From Pseudoclavibacter triregionum (GTDB taxonomy: Bacteria > Actinomycetota > Actinomycetes > Actinomycetales > Microbacteriaceae): 64,000 bases of DNA. Shown one piece after another: positions 17,101 to 25,815 of this stretch (position 1 is the first letter of the stretch; every line of letters starts with the position of its first letter). Made by a program: the position numbers and the translations under genes. A model generated the notes under the pieces. That model had not been told where the DNA came from. It did not search any database and saw only the letters and a list, made by a program, of their open reading frames with translations. Where the stretch lies: the NCBI GenBank assembly GCA_910822395.1, contig OU365335.1, positions 1,302,001-1,366,000 on the forward strand, given 5' to 3'.

Positions 17101-17740
17101 GATCCGCATCGGGGTCATCCCGCCTGCGGACGGGCAGGCGCCCGGAGCGGCCGCCGCGGCCGCGCCCGTCGCCGTCGACGACGTCGTCCGCCTCCGCCCC
17201 GACCGCTCGAGCCTCGTTCCCGTGCTCGACAATGACCGGGACCCGGCCGGCCTCGGCCTCGCGCTCGCGCCGCTGCCCGCCTCGGCCCACGGGCTCGGCG
17301 CGACGGTCGAGGGCGACGGGCTGCGCATCGCGCCGCCCGCGGCCGGGGGCTTCCTCACGGTGCCGTACGAGATCCGGAACACGGCCGGCGAGACGGCGCG
17401 CGCGAACGTGCACGTCCTCGTCGACGCGAACGCCCCCCTCGCGCCGCCGCTCGCGGCCGACCGCGCGCTCGGGGCCGAGGAGCTCGGCCGCGACGGGACC
17501 TACCTCGTCGACGCGCGGGCCGAGGCGCGGAGCCTCGCCTGCGCGATCGGCGAGCTCGAGGTGCGGCTGCCGGCGCCGCCCGCCGACCCGAGCGGGAGCC
17601 GCGCCACGGCGATCGTCGACCCCGCCGGGCGCCTGCGCATCACGCCCGGCGCCGAGCGGACGATCCTCGCCTACGAGCTCGTCGATCCGACGACGGGCCT
17701 CGCGGGCACGGGCTTCCTCATCGTGCCGGCGCGGCGCTAG
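14195..17740 (+). CDS. Giant membrane-anchored Ig-like repeat protein (paralogue 1, short form)
   Basis: This 1181-residue protein starts at ATG 14195 behind GAGGGGAGG. An Arg-rich N-terminus and one helix ('LLTAILALLIVVPLAIAAL', about 11-30) anchor it, with the rest outside. Residues 35-390 contain repeated beta-strand units that resemble a propeller. From about 395 to the end there are around eight Ig-/cadherin-like repeats, each marked by a 'V-x-V-L-x-N-D-x-D-x-D-G-D' type of start and 'Y-x-V-x-D-G' centre. It aligns end to end with the first 1180 residues of the next protein and stops at the same position ('FLIVPARR' against 'FVLVPAL'). A structural or adhesion role at the cell surface is likely. 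Confidence 0.8.
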   Translation: MLERRRRRAQRLLTAILALLIVVPLAIAALHPGFAATSQAPERGSVWVANDRMGLIARVNDAAQELDASLAAAPGTRILQAGLDVFLVDPEAGVVGRLDPARVELRERITVPPGAEVAWNAGVMSILDPASGRLWGILTDRELEFDPRTTQPLAELGAGAQAVVAVDGAIIAYAPGSGAVIRIRPGSAPERIIVPAGLGEDVELTAVGDRPVLLDRDRSVVILDGRRELALSADGVRIQQPGPRADTVVVATADALLAVPFSGDKVEDVGAAGSGMGSASSIADPVAVSRPLVVGPCVYGAWAALAAVTSRCAGQEERQLRIRDLLEGGELVLRENGGRVVANNLANGRSYLADLNLLPVEGWESLVPPSPAPEPAPAPDALAQQLAARTGQNHAPELRDDVIGVRPGETTTFSLLANDLDSDGDVLEIAELRGSLPASIGAIEIVDGGRAVQVRAAPEAEGSAQLGYIASDGRPGGVSQAGVTVRVIPPEANAGPVTERRDTVAVELGQSIEAEVLSGWSDPDGDPLTLVAAEGAAGTLVRFTSDGRITATASGGEPGLREISYRVYDGIRESFGTLGLDVHPAGTLAPVAEPDAASRLANAPIVLRPLENDRSPSGQPLRLASVRSLDGVAGTAVVDPDRGELTLSTSAPGTYYLEYTVAAGPLTTIGLARVDVLETAGEPDPPVAAQDVVHLAPGSSASVDLTANDLSPSGRVLGVASIDLAAVAEEPGLAVALDGGAIARIEAVGGIAEPVRVPYVVSDGVASSPGELLVLPAASSALAASPRAEDDIVRVRAGELATLDPLANDVQPDGLPLRLDPRLLDPGIPAGSGGLAVVAGQEVRIQAPPQAGTYTASYGVTDSRGAQARGRITIEVSAPDPAANRPPSPAERVVRATAGQAIRIELPLSGADPDGDATTLASIDSVPSLGAIREQGPGWIVYAANPSAGGTEELGYSLADGHGGVGTGTIRIGVIPPADGQAPGAAAAAAPVAVDDVVRLRPDRSSLVPVLDNDRDPAGLGLALAPLPASAHGLGATVEGDGLRIAPPAAGGFLTVPYEIRNTAGETARANVHVLVDANAPLAPPLAADRALGAEELGRDGTYLVDARAEARSLACAIGELEVRLPAPPADPSGSRATAIVDPAGRLRITPGAERTILAYELVDPTTGLAGTGFLIVPARR

Positions 17741-17820
17741 AGTCGGCACGGCCCGACTGAAGCATCCGGCGCGGCAGCCCACGCGAGCTGAGATCGCCTC
17801 ACGGCATCGCCCCCGCGCGA

Positions 17821-17870
17821 TTCACCGGGACTTCACCCGAACTGTGAATACTGTCGAAGTTCGCCGTGAA
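17821..17870 (+). promoter_or_regulatory. Candidate promoter/operator before the second Ig-like gene
   Basis: The 132-nt gap has a -10-like AATACT (17847-17852). Two TTCACC copies (17821, 17832) and the inverse sequence GTGAA (17844-17848, 17866-17870) form a possible binding site around it. No clear -35 is seen. Confidence 0.35.
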
Positions 17871-17908
17871 CGGTGGACGCGGAGGACGCCTGGGGGAGGG
17901 GGACGCCG

Positions 17909-20900
17909 ATGGCCGGTTCGACGCGCGCCCGCGCGCCCCGCTTCGGCGCCGCCCGCCGTCGACGGCCCGCCCAGCGGATCACCGCGATCCTCCTCGCCCT
18001 CCTCATCGCCGTCCCCGTCGCGATCGCCGCGCTCCACCAGGGCTTCCCCGCTGCCGACGTCGAGATGCGCGGCCGCGACGTGTGGGTCACGAACGCGAAC
18101 GACGAGCGCGCCGGGCGCCTCAACGCCCAGATCTCCGAGATCGACGCCTCCCTGAGCCTCGACTCCGACCGCATGGACGTGCTCCAGGACGGCGAGGACG
18201 TCTTCGTCCACGACATCGGCGGCGGCACCCTCGGCCGCGTCGACCCGATGTACCTCGACCTCCGAGAGCGGATCGCCGTCCCGACCGACTCCGTCTCGGC
18301 CTACGGCGGCGACACGCTCGCCATCCTCGAGCGCTCCTCCGGCCGCCTCTGGATCCTCGACGCGACGCTCCCGCTCACCTTCGATGCCGCGGGCTCGAAC
18401 CCCGTCCTCACCCTCGGCCCCAACGCCCAGATCGCCGTCTCGCAGGGCGGCGCCGTCTTCGCCGCCTCGCCGGACGGCGGCGTCTTCCGCATCCCGAAGC
18501 TCGGCGCGGAGCCCGTCCAGGTCGAGCTCGGCGAGGGCAAGTTCACGGACTTCGAGCTCACGGCCGTCGGCGAGACGCCGGTCGTCTTCGACAAGGGCGA
18601 GAACCGCGTGCTCCTCGAGGGGAAGAACGTCGTGAGCCTCGACGCCATCGGCGTCCGCGCCCAGCTGCCCGGGCCGGAGGCCGACCACGTCGTCATCGCG
18701 GGCGCCGACGGCTTCATCCAGGTGCCCCTCCACGGCGGTGCGCCCGCGCAGGTCACGTGGCCCGGCCCCGAGGGCACGGCGACCGACCGCCTCTCCGTCG
18801 CGCGTCCCGCCGTCGTCGAGGGCTGCGTCTACGGCGCCTGGGCGGCGACGCGCGAGGTCGTCATCGCCTGCGGCAGCGGGCCCGAGGCGCCCGCCCCGCG
18901 CGTGGCCGAGCTGCCGCCGCGCGACGAGGCCGGCGAGCTCGTCTTCCGCGTGAACCGCGACCTCGTCGCGCTCAACGACGTCGCCTCCGGCAACGTGTGG
19001 ATGCCGCAGGAGGACCTCCGCTTCGTCGAGAACTGGGAGGACACCGTCCCGCCCGAGGACGAGCAGGGTCAGGACGGCCAGCAGGACGCGACCGAGCAGT
19101 CGTTCGAGGACACGCTCGCCGAGCGCACCGACGAGAACCACCCGCCGCAGCTCGAGGACGACTCGTTCGGCGCGCGCCCGGGCGGCAGCTCCTACCTGCC
19201 CGTCCTCGACAACGACACCGACCCGGACGGCGACCTCATCACCGTCTCGGCGCTCGCGGCGCAGATCCCGGCCGAGGTCGGCACGCTCCGCGTCGTCGAC
19301 CAGGGCCGCGCCTTCCAGCTCGACGCGGCGCCCGGCGCGACGGGGGAGTACACCGTCACGTACCAGGGCACGGACGGCCGCCCGAACGGCGTCGCCGAGG
19401 CGCGCCTCACGATCCGCATCGTCGCGGGCGAGAACGGCGCCCCCATGCAGCGCCACCGCGCCACCGTCACGGTCGAGGCGGGCCAGACGATCCGCTACAA
19501 CGTCCTCCCCGACTGGCAGGACCCGGAGGGCGACCCCGTCTACCTCCTCTCGGCGACCGAGCCGGGCGGCTCGCGCGTGACGACCTCGCCCGACGGCATG
19601 CTCACCTTCGAGGCCGTCGGCGCCGAGCTCGGCGAGCGGCTCGTCACCTACACGGTCTCCGACGGCACGACGCAGGCCACGGGCGAGCTCGCCGTGCAGG
19701 TCGCGGCCCCGCAGAGCCTCAAGCCCGTCGCGACCCCCGACTTCGCGCGCGGCCTCGCCGGCGACATGGTCACCATGGAGCCGCTCATCAACGACCTCTC
19801 GCCTTCCGGCTCGGCGCTCCAGCTCGTGGAGATCTCCGAGCTCGGCGGCGGCGCGGGCGGCGCGAGCTTCAACCCCGACAAGCAGACCGTCTCGTACAAG
19901 ACCGACCTGCCGGGCACCTACTACGTGCAGTACACGGTGAAGGGATCGTCAGGGGAGACGAAGGGCCTCATCCGCTTCGACATCGCCGACCCGGCGAAGA
20001 TCGAGCCCAGCCTCGCCGCCGTGCGCGACGTCGCCTACCTCCGCCCGGGCCAGCCCGCGACCGTCTCGCCGCTCGTCAACGACGAGCACCTCGGCGCCGG
20101 CGTCGTCTCGGTGAAGTCGGTGACGACGACCGACCAGGCGCTCGTGGCCGGCCTCGCGATCGAGCTGCTCGACAACGCGACCGTCCGAGTCTCGACGGCG
20201 AACGCGCTCCAGGCGCCGGTGGAGATCCCGTACACGGCGACCGACGGCGTCCGCACCGCCGACGGCGTCATCGTCGTCATGCCCGTCGAGCCCTCGACCG
20301 CGCACCATCCGCCGCTCGCCGTCGACGACGTCCGCACCGTCCGCGTCGGCGACTACACCTCCGTCGACGTGCTCGCGAACGACGTCCACCCGGACGGCAC
20401 GCCCATGACGCTCGAGTCGACGCTCGGCGACCTCGTCGTCGGCGACGGCTTCGCCTTCGTCTCGGGCGACCAGGTGCGCTTCCAGGCCCCCAAGGAGCCC
20501 GGCACCTACGGCGTGAGCTACCTCGTCACCGACGAGTACGGCGAGCAGGCCGGCGCGCGCGTCACCTTCCACGTCACCGCGATGGACGAGGCGTCGAACC
20601 GGCCGCCCGCGCCGAGCGACGAGACGGCGCGCGTCTACGAGGGCGCCTCCATCCGCGTCAACGTGCCGCTCTCGGGCGTCGACGCGGACGGCGACTCCGT
20701 GACCTTCTCCGACATCGTGGGGCTCCCGACCCTCGGCTCGATCCGCGAGCAGGACGAGACCTCCTTCCTCTACGAGGCCTTCCCCGGATCGCAGGGCACC
20801 GACACCCTCACCTACGAGGTCGTCGACACCTACGGCGCCCGCGGCGTCGGCACGATCCGCATCGGCGTCGTCGAGCGCCCGAGCGACACAGCGCCCCCGG

Positions 20901-23317
20901 TCGCGGTCGACGACCTCCTCGACGCGAAGCCCGGCACGATCGTCTCGGTGCCCGTGCTCGACAACGACTCCGACCCGAACGGCTACCGGGTGAGCGTCGT
21001 CGAGGACCTCTCGGCGATCGATCCGGCCCTCGAGCCGCGCCTCGACGGCTCCTCGCTCGTCTTCAAGGTCCCCGCCGATCTGCCCTTCTTCTCCGTGCCC
21101 TACACGATCACGAACGGACACGGCGGCACCGACGAGGCCTACGTGCACGTCACCGTGACGCCGGAGGCGCCCGAGCGCTCGCCGTCCGCCGTCGACCACG
21201 TCGTCGCGCTCTCGGCCTTCGACGGCGTCGACTTCGTCGACGTGCCGCTGCGCGACGGCGCGACGAACCCCTCCGGCCTCGTCGCCGAGCTCGAGGTGCA
21301 GGCGGCGGGCGTGAACGCCGGCGCAGCCGAGATCACCTCCGACGGCTCGCTGCGCGTGCGGCCGACCGACCGCCGCCAGGTGTTCGCGTACACGCTCACC
21401 GACCCCGTGACGGAGCGCACCGCCTCCGCCTTCGTGCTCGTGCCCGCGCTCATCAAGGAGGAGTCGAAGCGCCAGTCGCCGTACCTGCGCACCGACCTCC
21501 CGGCGCAGATCGCGAACGTCGGCCAGACGCTGCGCTGGAACGTCGGCGACCTCGTCATCGCGCCCTCGGGCCTGCCCGTGCGGATCATCGACGCCCAGGC
21601 CGCCTGGGCAGAGCAGGGCGACGGCTCGCCCATCGTGACGGGCGACACGACGCTGCAGTTCACCCCGCGGCCGGGCTTCCGCGGTCCCGCCTCGATCACC
21701 TTCCTCGTCTCCGACGCGCAGGGGCCGGACGACACGCTCGCGGGCGTCGCGACCATCCGCGTCCCCATCACGGTCGGCGACCCGAACTTCCACGACGTCG
21801 CCCCGACCTTCGTCACCCCGCGGATCTCGCTGCCGGTCGGCGAGACGAAGAGCTTCGACCTCGCGAGCGCGACCGGCCACCCGAACCAGGCGGTCGTCCC
21901 GCAGGTGCAGTTCTCGGGCCTCCAGGGCGGCGCGGCCGGCGTCACGGCGAGACTCAGCGGCTCGACCCTCAACCTCGAGGCCGCCAGGCAGGTGCGCGTG
22001 GGCGAGGTCGTGAAGCTCACGGTCACCTACGCCTTCCGGGAGTTCGTGCAGACGGGCACGATCTCCGTGACGATCACCTCGAGCCCGAAACCGCCGCCGA
22101 GGGTCGTCGACGACACGGCGCTGGGCCTGCGCGGCCAGGCGCTCGTCGTGAACGTCACCCGCAACGACTTCAACCCGTACCCCGACGCCCCGCTGAAGAT
22201 CACCGAGGCGAAGGAGGTCTCGGCGACGGCGACCGGCGCGAAGGTGACCGTCTCCGGCACGGGCGAGATCCGCATCGAGCCGAACCAGAGCTTCATCGGC
22301 GAGATCACGATCCAGTACTCGGTGCTCGACGACACCCGGGATCCCCTCCGCACCGCGACCGGCTACCTCCGCGTGAAGATCCGCGACGTGCCGAGCGCGC
22401 CCGGCAACGCGCGCCTCGACGGCTCCGGCGCCGGCCAGCTCACCGTCGCGTGGGACGGCGCCGAGTCGAACGGCGAGCCGATCACCGCCTACGAGGTGAC
22501 GCTCACGCCGAGCGGCACGGGCGCGGCGCCCATCACGCGCCAGACGGGCGTGGGCACGACGCTCACGCTCGGCCAGGCGGACGGCATCCGCAACGGCGTC
22601 GCGTACTCCGCGACCGTCCGCGCGCTCAACTCGATCGGCTGGGGCCCGCTCTCCGCGCCGAGCCCCAGCGTCGTGCCGAAGTCGAAGCCGACGGCGCCGC
22701 AGAACGTCGCCGTCTCGAGCGCCTACACGAAGCCCGGCGCGAAGACGGGCGACCTCGTCGTGACCTGGCAGCCGCCTTCCGACGACGGCGGCGGCGTGAA
22801 GGAGTACACGGTGACGATCGTGTCGCCGTCGGTGCCCAACTCGAAGCTCACGGTGAGCGGCACGACCCTCACGGCGACCCTCACGGGCCTGCCGGTGCAG
22901 ACCGCGACGCAGTACCAGGTGACCGTGACGGCGACGAACGAGAAGGGGTCGGAGACCTCGCTGCCCGCCGTCGGCACGCTCACCTACATGGCCGAGCCCG
23001 CGATCGTGCTCCGGCAGGGCGCGTTCATCGGCGACATCCCGTACTTCGCGAACCTCACCGCCCCCGCCTACCAATACGAGCTCTATGGCCGCGACTTCGT
23101 CGCCGACGCCACGTACCAGGTGAAGTGCTTCACCGGCAAGGACGAGATCAAGGGCGAGTACTACTACACGGGCGCCTCGCTCAACTCCGTCGTCGTGCCC
23201 GACTGCGTCGCCATCGGCGGGAACTACTCCGTCGAGGTGTGGCTCGTGAACCCCGGCAACAAGAAGGACGAGCTCATCGCGAGATCGAACACGATCCCCG
23301 CGTGGACGAAGCCCTAG
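17909..23317 (+). CDS. Giant membrane-anchored Ig-like/fibronectin type III repeat protein (paralogue 2, long form)
   Basis: ATG 17909 behind GGGGGAGGGGG is preferred to GTG 17873, 36 nt upstream, giving 1802 residues. An Arg-rich start and helix ('ITAILLALLIAVPVAIAAL') anchor it. Residues 45-400 are the same propeller-like domain as paralogue 1. About ten Ig-/cadherin-like repeats follow (for example 'YLPVLDNDTDPDGDLITV'). Unlike paralogue 1 it continues for about 620 residues with more Ig-like domains, two fibronectin type III domains (about 1500-1690) and a C-terminal domain with two cysteines. Its place between the kinase and the FtsK-type ATPase suggests it is an extracellular part of the T7-like apparatus or a surface adhesin tied to it. 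Confidence 0.8.
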   Translation: MAGSTRARAPRFGAARRRRPAQRITAILLALLIAVPVAIAALHQGFPAADVEMRGRDVWVTNANDERAGRLNAQISEIDASLSLDSDRMDVLQDGEDVFVHDIGGGTLGRVDPMYLDLRERIAVPTDSVSAYGGDTLAILERSSGRLWILDATLPLTFDAAGSNPVLTLGPNAQIAVSQGGAVFAASPDGGVFRIPKLGAEPVQVELGEGKFTDFELTAVGETPVVFDKGENRVLLEGKNVVSLDAIGVRAQLPGPEADHVVIAGADGFIQVPLHGGAPAQVTWPGPEGTATDRLSVARPAVVEGCVYGAWAATREVVIACGSGPEAPAPRVAELPPRDEAGELVFRVNRDLVALNDVASGNVWMPQEDLRFVENWEDTVPPEDEQGQDGQQDATEQSFEDTLAERTDENHPPQLEDDSFGARPGGSSYLPVLDNDTDPDGDLITVSALAAQIPAEVGTLRVVDQGRAFQLDAAPGATGEYTVTYQGTDGRPNGVAEARLTIRIVAGENGAPMQRHRATVTVEAGQTIRYNVLPDWQDPEGDPVYLLSATEPGGSRVTTSPDGMLTFEAVGAELGERLVTYTVSDGTTQATGELAVQVAAPQSLKPVATPDFARGLAGDMVTMEPLINDLSPSGSALQLVEISELGGGAGGASFNPDKQTVSYKTDLPGTYYVQYTVKGSSGETKGLIRFDIADPAKIEPSLAAVRDVAYLRPGQPATVSPLVNDEHLGAGVVSVKSVTTTDQALVAGLAIELLDNATVRVSTANALQAPVEIPYTATDGVRTADGVIVVMPVEPSTAHHPPLAVDDVRTVRVGDYTSVDVLANDVHPDGTPMTLESTLGDLVVGDGFAFVSGDQVRFQAPKEPGTYGVSYLVTDEYGEQAGARVTFHVTAMDEASNRPPAPSDETARVYEGASIRVNVPLSGVDADGDSVTFSDIVGLPTLGSIREQDETSFLYEAFPGSQGTDTLTYEVVDTYGARGVGTIRIGVVERPSDTAPPVAVDDLLDAKPGTIVSVPVLDNDSDPNGYRVSVVEDLSAIDPALEPRLDGSSLVFKVPADLPFFSVPYTITNGHGGTDEAYVHVTVTPEAPERSPSAVDHVVALSAFDGVDFVDVPLRDGATNPSGLVAELEVQAAGVNAGAAEITSDGSLRVRPTDRRQVFAYTLTDPVTERTASAFVLVPALIKEESKRQSPYLRTDLPAQIANVGQTLRWNVGDLVIAPSGLPVRIIDAQAAWAEQGDGSPIVTGDTTLQFTPRPGFRGPASITFLVSDAQGPDDTLAGVATIRVPITVGDPNFHDVAPTFVTPRISLPVGETKSFDLASATGHPNQAVVPQVQFSGLQGGAAGVTARLSGSTLNLEAARQVRVGEVVKLTVTYAFREFVQTGTISVTITSSPKPPPRVVDDTALGLRGQALVVNVTRNDFNPYPDAPLKITEAKEVSATATGAKVTVSGTGEIRIEPNQSFIGEITIQYSVLDDTRDPLRTATGYLRVKIRDVPSAPGNARLDGSGAGQLTVAWDGAESNGEPITAYEVTLTPSGTGAAPITRQTGVGTTLTLGQADGIRNGVAYSATVRALNSIGWGPLSAPSPSVVPKSKPTAPQNVAVSSAYTKPGAKTGDLVVTWQPPSDDGGGVKEYTVTIVSPSVPNSKLTVSGTTLTATLTGLPVQTATQYQVTVTATNEKGSETSLPAVGTLTYMAEPAIVLRQGAFIGDIPYFANLTAPAYQYELYGRDFVADATYQVKCFTGKDEIKGEYYYTGASLNSVVVPDCVAIGGNYSVEVWLVNPGNKKDELIARSNTIPAWTKP

Positions 23318-23342
23318 CCACCCCCGCGCCACCCGGGTGCCC

Positions 23343-23348
23343 TACAGT
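23343..23348 (+). promoter_or_regulatory. -10-like TACAGT before the first moxR gene
   Basis: TACAGT is identical to the -10 box of the two WXG100 promoters and lies 64 nt before the ATG at 23412. No good -35 is visible 17 nt upstream, so its activity is uncertain. Confidence 0.3.
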
Positions 23349-23411
23349 GCCCCCGCCCTCGGCGCCAGACTCAGACCCCCCTCCCATCAGCGAGATCGAC
23401 AAGGACGGCCC

Positions 23412-24380
23412 ATGAGCATCAACCAGGAGCAGGCGAGCTGGTTCGCCGACGCGTACGAGCGGCTCGTCGCGAACGTCGACCAGGCCATCCTCGGCAAGCA
23501 GCAGGTCATCCGCCTCGCCCTCTGCGCCCTCTTCAGCCAGGGCCACCTCCTGCTCGAGGACTACCCGGGCACGGGCAAGACGGTGCTCGCGAAGGCCCTC
23601 GCCCGCACGGTCGACGGCACGAGCTCGCGCATCCAGTTCACGCCCGACCTCCTGCCCTCGGACGTCACCGGCATCACGATCTTCGACCAGCAGAAGGGCG
23701 CCTTCGAGTTCCACCCGGGCCCGATCTTCTCGTCGATCGTGCTCGCGGACGAGATCAACCGCGCCTCGCCGAAGACGCAGTCGGCGCTCCTCGAGGTCAT
23801 GGAGGAGGGCCTCGTCACCGTGGACGGCGAGCGCCATGAGGTGCCGAGCCCGTTCATGGTCATCGCGACCCAGAATCCCGTCGAGCAGGCCGGCACCTAC
23901 AAGCTCCCCGAGGCCCAGCTCGACCGCTTCCTCATCAAGACGAGCCTCGGCTACCCGGACCACCAGACGACCGTGAAGCTCCTCATGGAGGCCTCGAACC
24001 GCCAGCGCGCCGAGCTCGTCGAGCCGATCCTCCGCGCCGAGAACGTCGTCGCCATGCAGGGGCTCGCGGGCCAGGTGCACGTGGACGGTTCGATCATGGA
24101 GTACATCGCGCAGCTCGCGCAGGCCACGCGCACCGACCGCGACATCGTCCTCGGCGTCTCGACGCGCGGCGCGCTCGCGCTCGCCCGCGCCGCGAAGACC
24201 TGGGCGCTCTCGCAGGGCCGCGGCTTCGTCATCCCGGACGACGTGCGCGAGCTCGCCGTGCCCGTCCTCGCGCATCGCCTCATCATCGACCCCGAGGTCG
24301 AATTCGCGGGCACGAGCTCGGACGCGATCCTCGGCCGCATCCTCGCCGACATCGCGCCGCCCCAGTACCGGGCCGCCTAG
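23412..24380 (+). CDS. MoxR-type AAA+ ATPase (copy 1, T7-like locus)
   Basis: This 322-residue protein starts at ATG 23412. It contains Walker A 'EDYPGTGKTVLAKAL', Walker B 'IVLADEINRASPKTQ' and sensor 'VIATQNPVEQAGTYKLPEAQ', with the lid domain behind. MoxR ATPases act as chaperones that assemble or activate partner proteins, typically the DUF58 and VWA proteins of the same operon. Here DUF58 and a transglutaminase-like protein follow. A second MoxR-DUF58-transglutaminase set occurs at 51692-56484. The two MoxR proteins share the 'RIQFTPDLLPSDVTG' core but differ elsewhere, so they are paralogues and not a recent duplicate. Confidence 0.92.
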   Translation: MSINQEQASWFADAYERLVANVDQAILGKQQVIRLALCALFSQGHLLLEDYPGTGKTVLAKALARTVDGTSSRIQFTPDLLPSDVTGITIFDQQKGAFEFHPGPIFSSIVLADEINRASPKTQSALLEVMEEGLVTVDGERHEVPSPFMVIATQNPVEQAGTYKLPEAQLDRFLIKTSLGYPDHQTTVKLLMEASNRQRAELVEPILRAENVVAMQGLAGQVHVDGSIMEYIAQLAQATRTDRDIVLGVSTRGALALARAAKTWALSQGRGFVIPDDVRELAVPVLAHRLIIDPEVEFAGTSSDAILGRILADIAPPQYRAA

Positions 24381-24483
24381 GAGGCGCGGCGCCGCCCGGA
24401 GGGGCGCGCCGCCGCGACCGCCGATCCGACCGCCGCCGCCCGGACGACCGCCCGAGCACCCGCCACGACCACGGAAAGCCACG

Positions 24484-25815
24484 ATGACCGCACTCGACGC
24501 CCGCGAGCCCGCCGCGCAGACCCCGGCCGCGCCGGGCTTCGCCGCGCCGCGCTCCGCCGTGCCGCTCGAGCGCCGCACGCCCGGACGCTTCGACGGCGCG
24601 CGCGCCGCGGCACGCGATGCGGGCGCGTGGTTCGGGGCCGTGGGCGAGAGCGCGCGGGGACGCTTCGGCCCCGCCCTCGGCGCGATCACCCGCCTCGGCT
24701 GGATCGTCCTCATCGCCGGCATCGTCGCGCTCGTCGCGAGCCTCGTCCTCGGCTGGGTCGAGCTCCTCGCGGTCGGCGGGGTCCTCCTCGTCGCGATGCT
24801 CGCCGCCATCCCCTTCGCCCTCGGCCGCACGAGCTACGAGGTCGAGATCGAGCTCTCGCCCCGCCGCGTCACGGTCGGCGACCGCGCGCTCGGACGCCTC
24901 GGGGTGCGCAACGCCGGCGACGAGCGCGTGCTGCCCACGCGGATGGAGTTCCCCGTCGGCGTCGGCCGCGCCGAGTTCGGCATCCCCGCCCTCGAGCCGG
25001 GCCAGCCGCACGAGGAGCTCTTCGCCGTGCCGACCTCGAAGCGCGCGGTCATCCCCGCCGGCCCCGCCATGAGCGTCCGCGGCGACGAGCTCGGGCTCCT
25101 GCGCCGCACCGTGAAGTGGACGGGCGTCATCGAGCTCTGCGTCCACCCGCGCGTCATCCCGATCGCGCCCGGCGCCGCGGGCCTGCTCCGCGACCTCGAG
25201 GGCATCGAGTCGACGAAGCTCGCCGACGCCGACCTCGCCTTCCACGCCCTCCGCCCCTACGAGGCGGGCGACGACCGCCGCCACATCCACTGGCGCACCT
25301 CGGCGCGCACGGGCCAGCTCATGGTGCGGCAGTTCCAGGAGACGCGGAAGTCGCAGCTCACGATCGTCCACTCGCTCAACCGCGAGCTCTACGCGGGCGA
25401 GGAGGAGTTCGAGCTCGCGATCTCCGTCGCCGCCTCGCTCGCGTGCCAGGCGCTCCGCGACGACGTCGACGTCGAGCTCGTGAACGAGGCCGGCCGCGCG
25501 CCGACGCGAACGCGCACCGCTCTCCTCGACGCGACGAGCCGCTTCGAGCCGTGCGACCCCACGCACCCGACCGTGCGCGGCTTCGTGCTCGACGCGACCC
25601 GGCGCCTGCCTCCGCCGAGCGTCGTCATCGTCGTCGCCGGCAGCCGTCTCGAGCGCGCGGAGCTGCGCCGCATCGAGGCGCTCTTCCCGCACGAGGTGCA
25701 GGTGCTCGCCTACGTCTGCGACGTCGCGAAGCGCGCCTCGCGGACGCGCTCCGGCGACCTCATGCTCTGCACGATCCCTCGCCTCGAGGACCTCCCGAAG
25801 CTGGCGGCGGCATGA
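24484..25815 (+). CDS. DUF58 membrane protein (copy 1, T7-like locus)
   Basis: This 443-residue protein starts at ATG 24484. A poorly conserved cytoplasmic N-terminus of about 70 residues leads to two membrane helices (about 72-110). The DUF58 signature 'YEAGDDRRHIHWRTSARTG' occurs near residues 258-276, followed by a VWA-like C-terminal domain. DUF58 proteins work with MoxR ATPases, which precede it here. Its stop overlaps the next gene (ATGA, 25812-25815), indicating coupled synthesis with the transglutaminase-like protein. In this setting it probably helps assemble the envelope part of the system. Confidence 0.88.
   Translation: MTALDAREPAAQTPAAPGFAAPRSAVPLERRTPGRFDGARAAARDAGAWFGAVGESARGRFGPALGAITRLGWIVLIAGIVALVASLVLGWVELLAVGGVLLVAMLAAIPFALGRTSYEVEIELSPRRVTVGDRALGRLGVRNAGDERVLPTRMEFPVGVGRAEFGIPALEPGQPHEELFAVPTSKRAVIPAGPAMSVRGDELGLLRRTVKWTGVIELCVHPRVIPIAPGAAGLLRDLEGIESTKLADADLAFHALRPYEAGDDRRHIHWRTSARTGQLMVRQFQETRKSQLTIVHSLNRELYAGEEEFELAISVAASLACQALRDDVDVELVNEAGRAPTRTRTALLDATSRFEPCDPTHPTVRGFVLDATRRLPPPSVVIVVAGSRLERAELRRIEALFPHEVQVLAYVCDVAKRASRTRSGDLMLCTIPRLEDLPKLAAA

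Noticed and set aside
14012-17782. Antisense ORF of 1256 codons opposite the first Ig-like gene, and similar ones at 19949-23332, 56069-60163 and 61000-63117
   Set aside because: All are complements of real genes with no recognisable motifs and extreme composition; the sense frames carry clear domains and ribosome sites.
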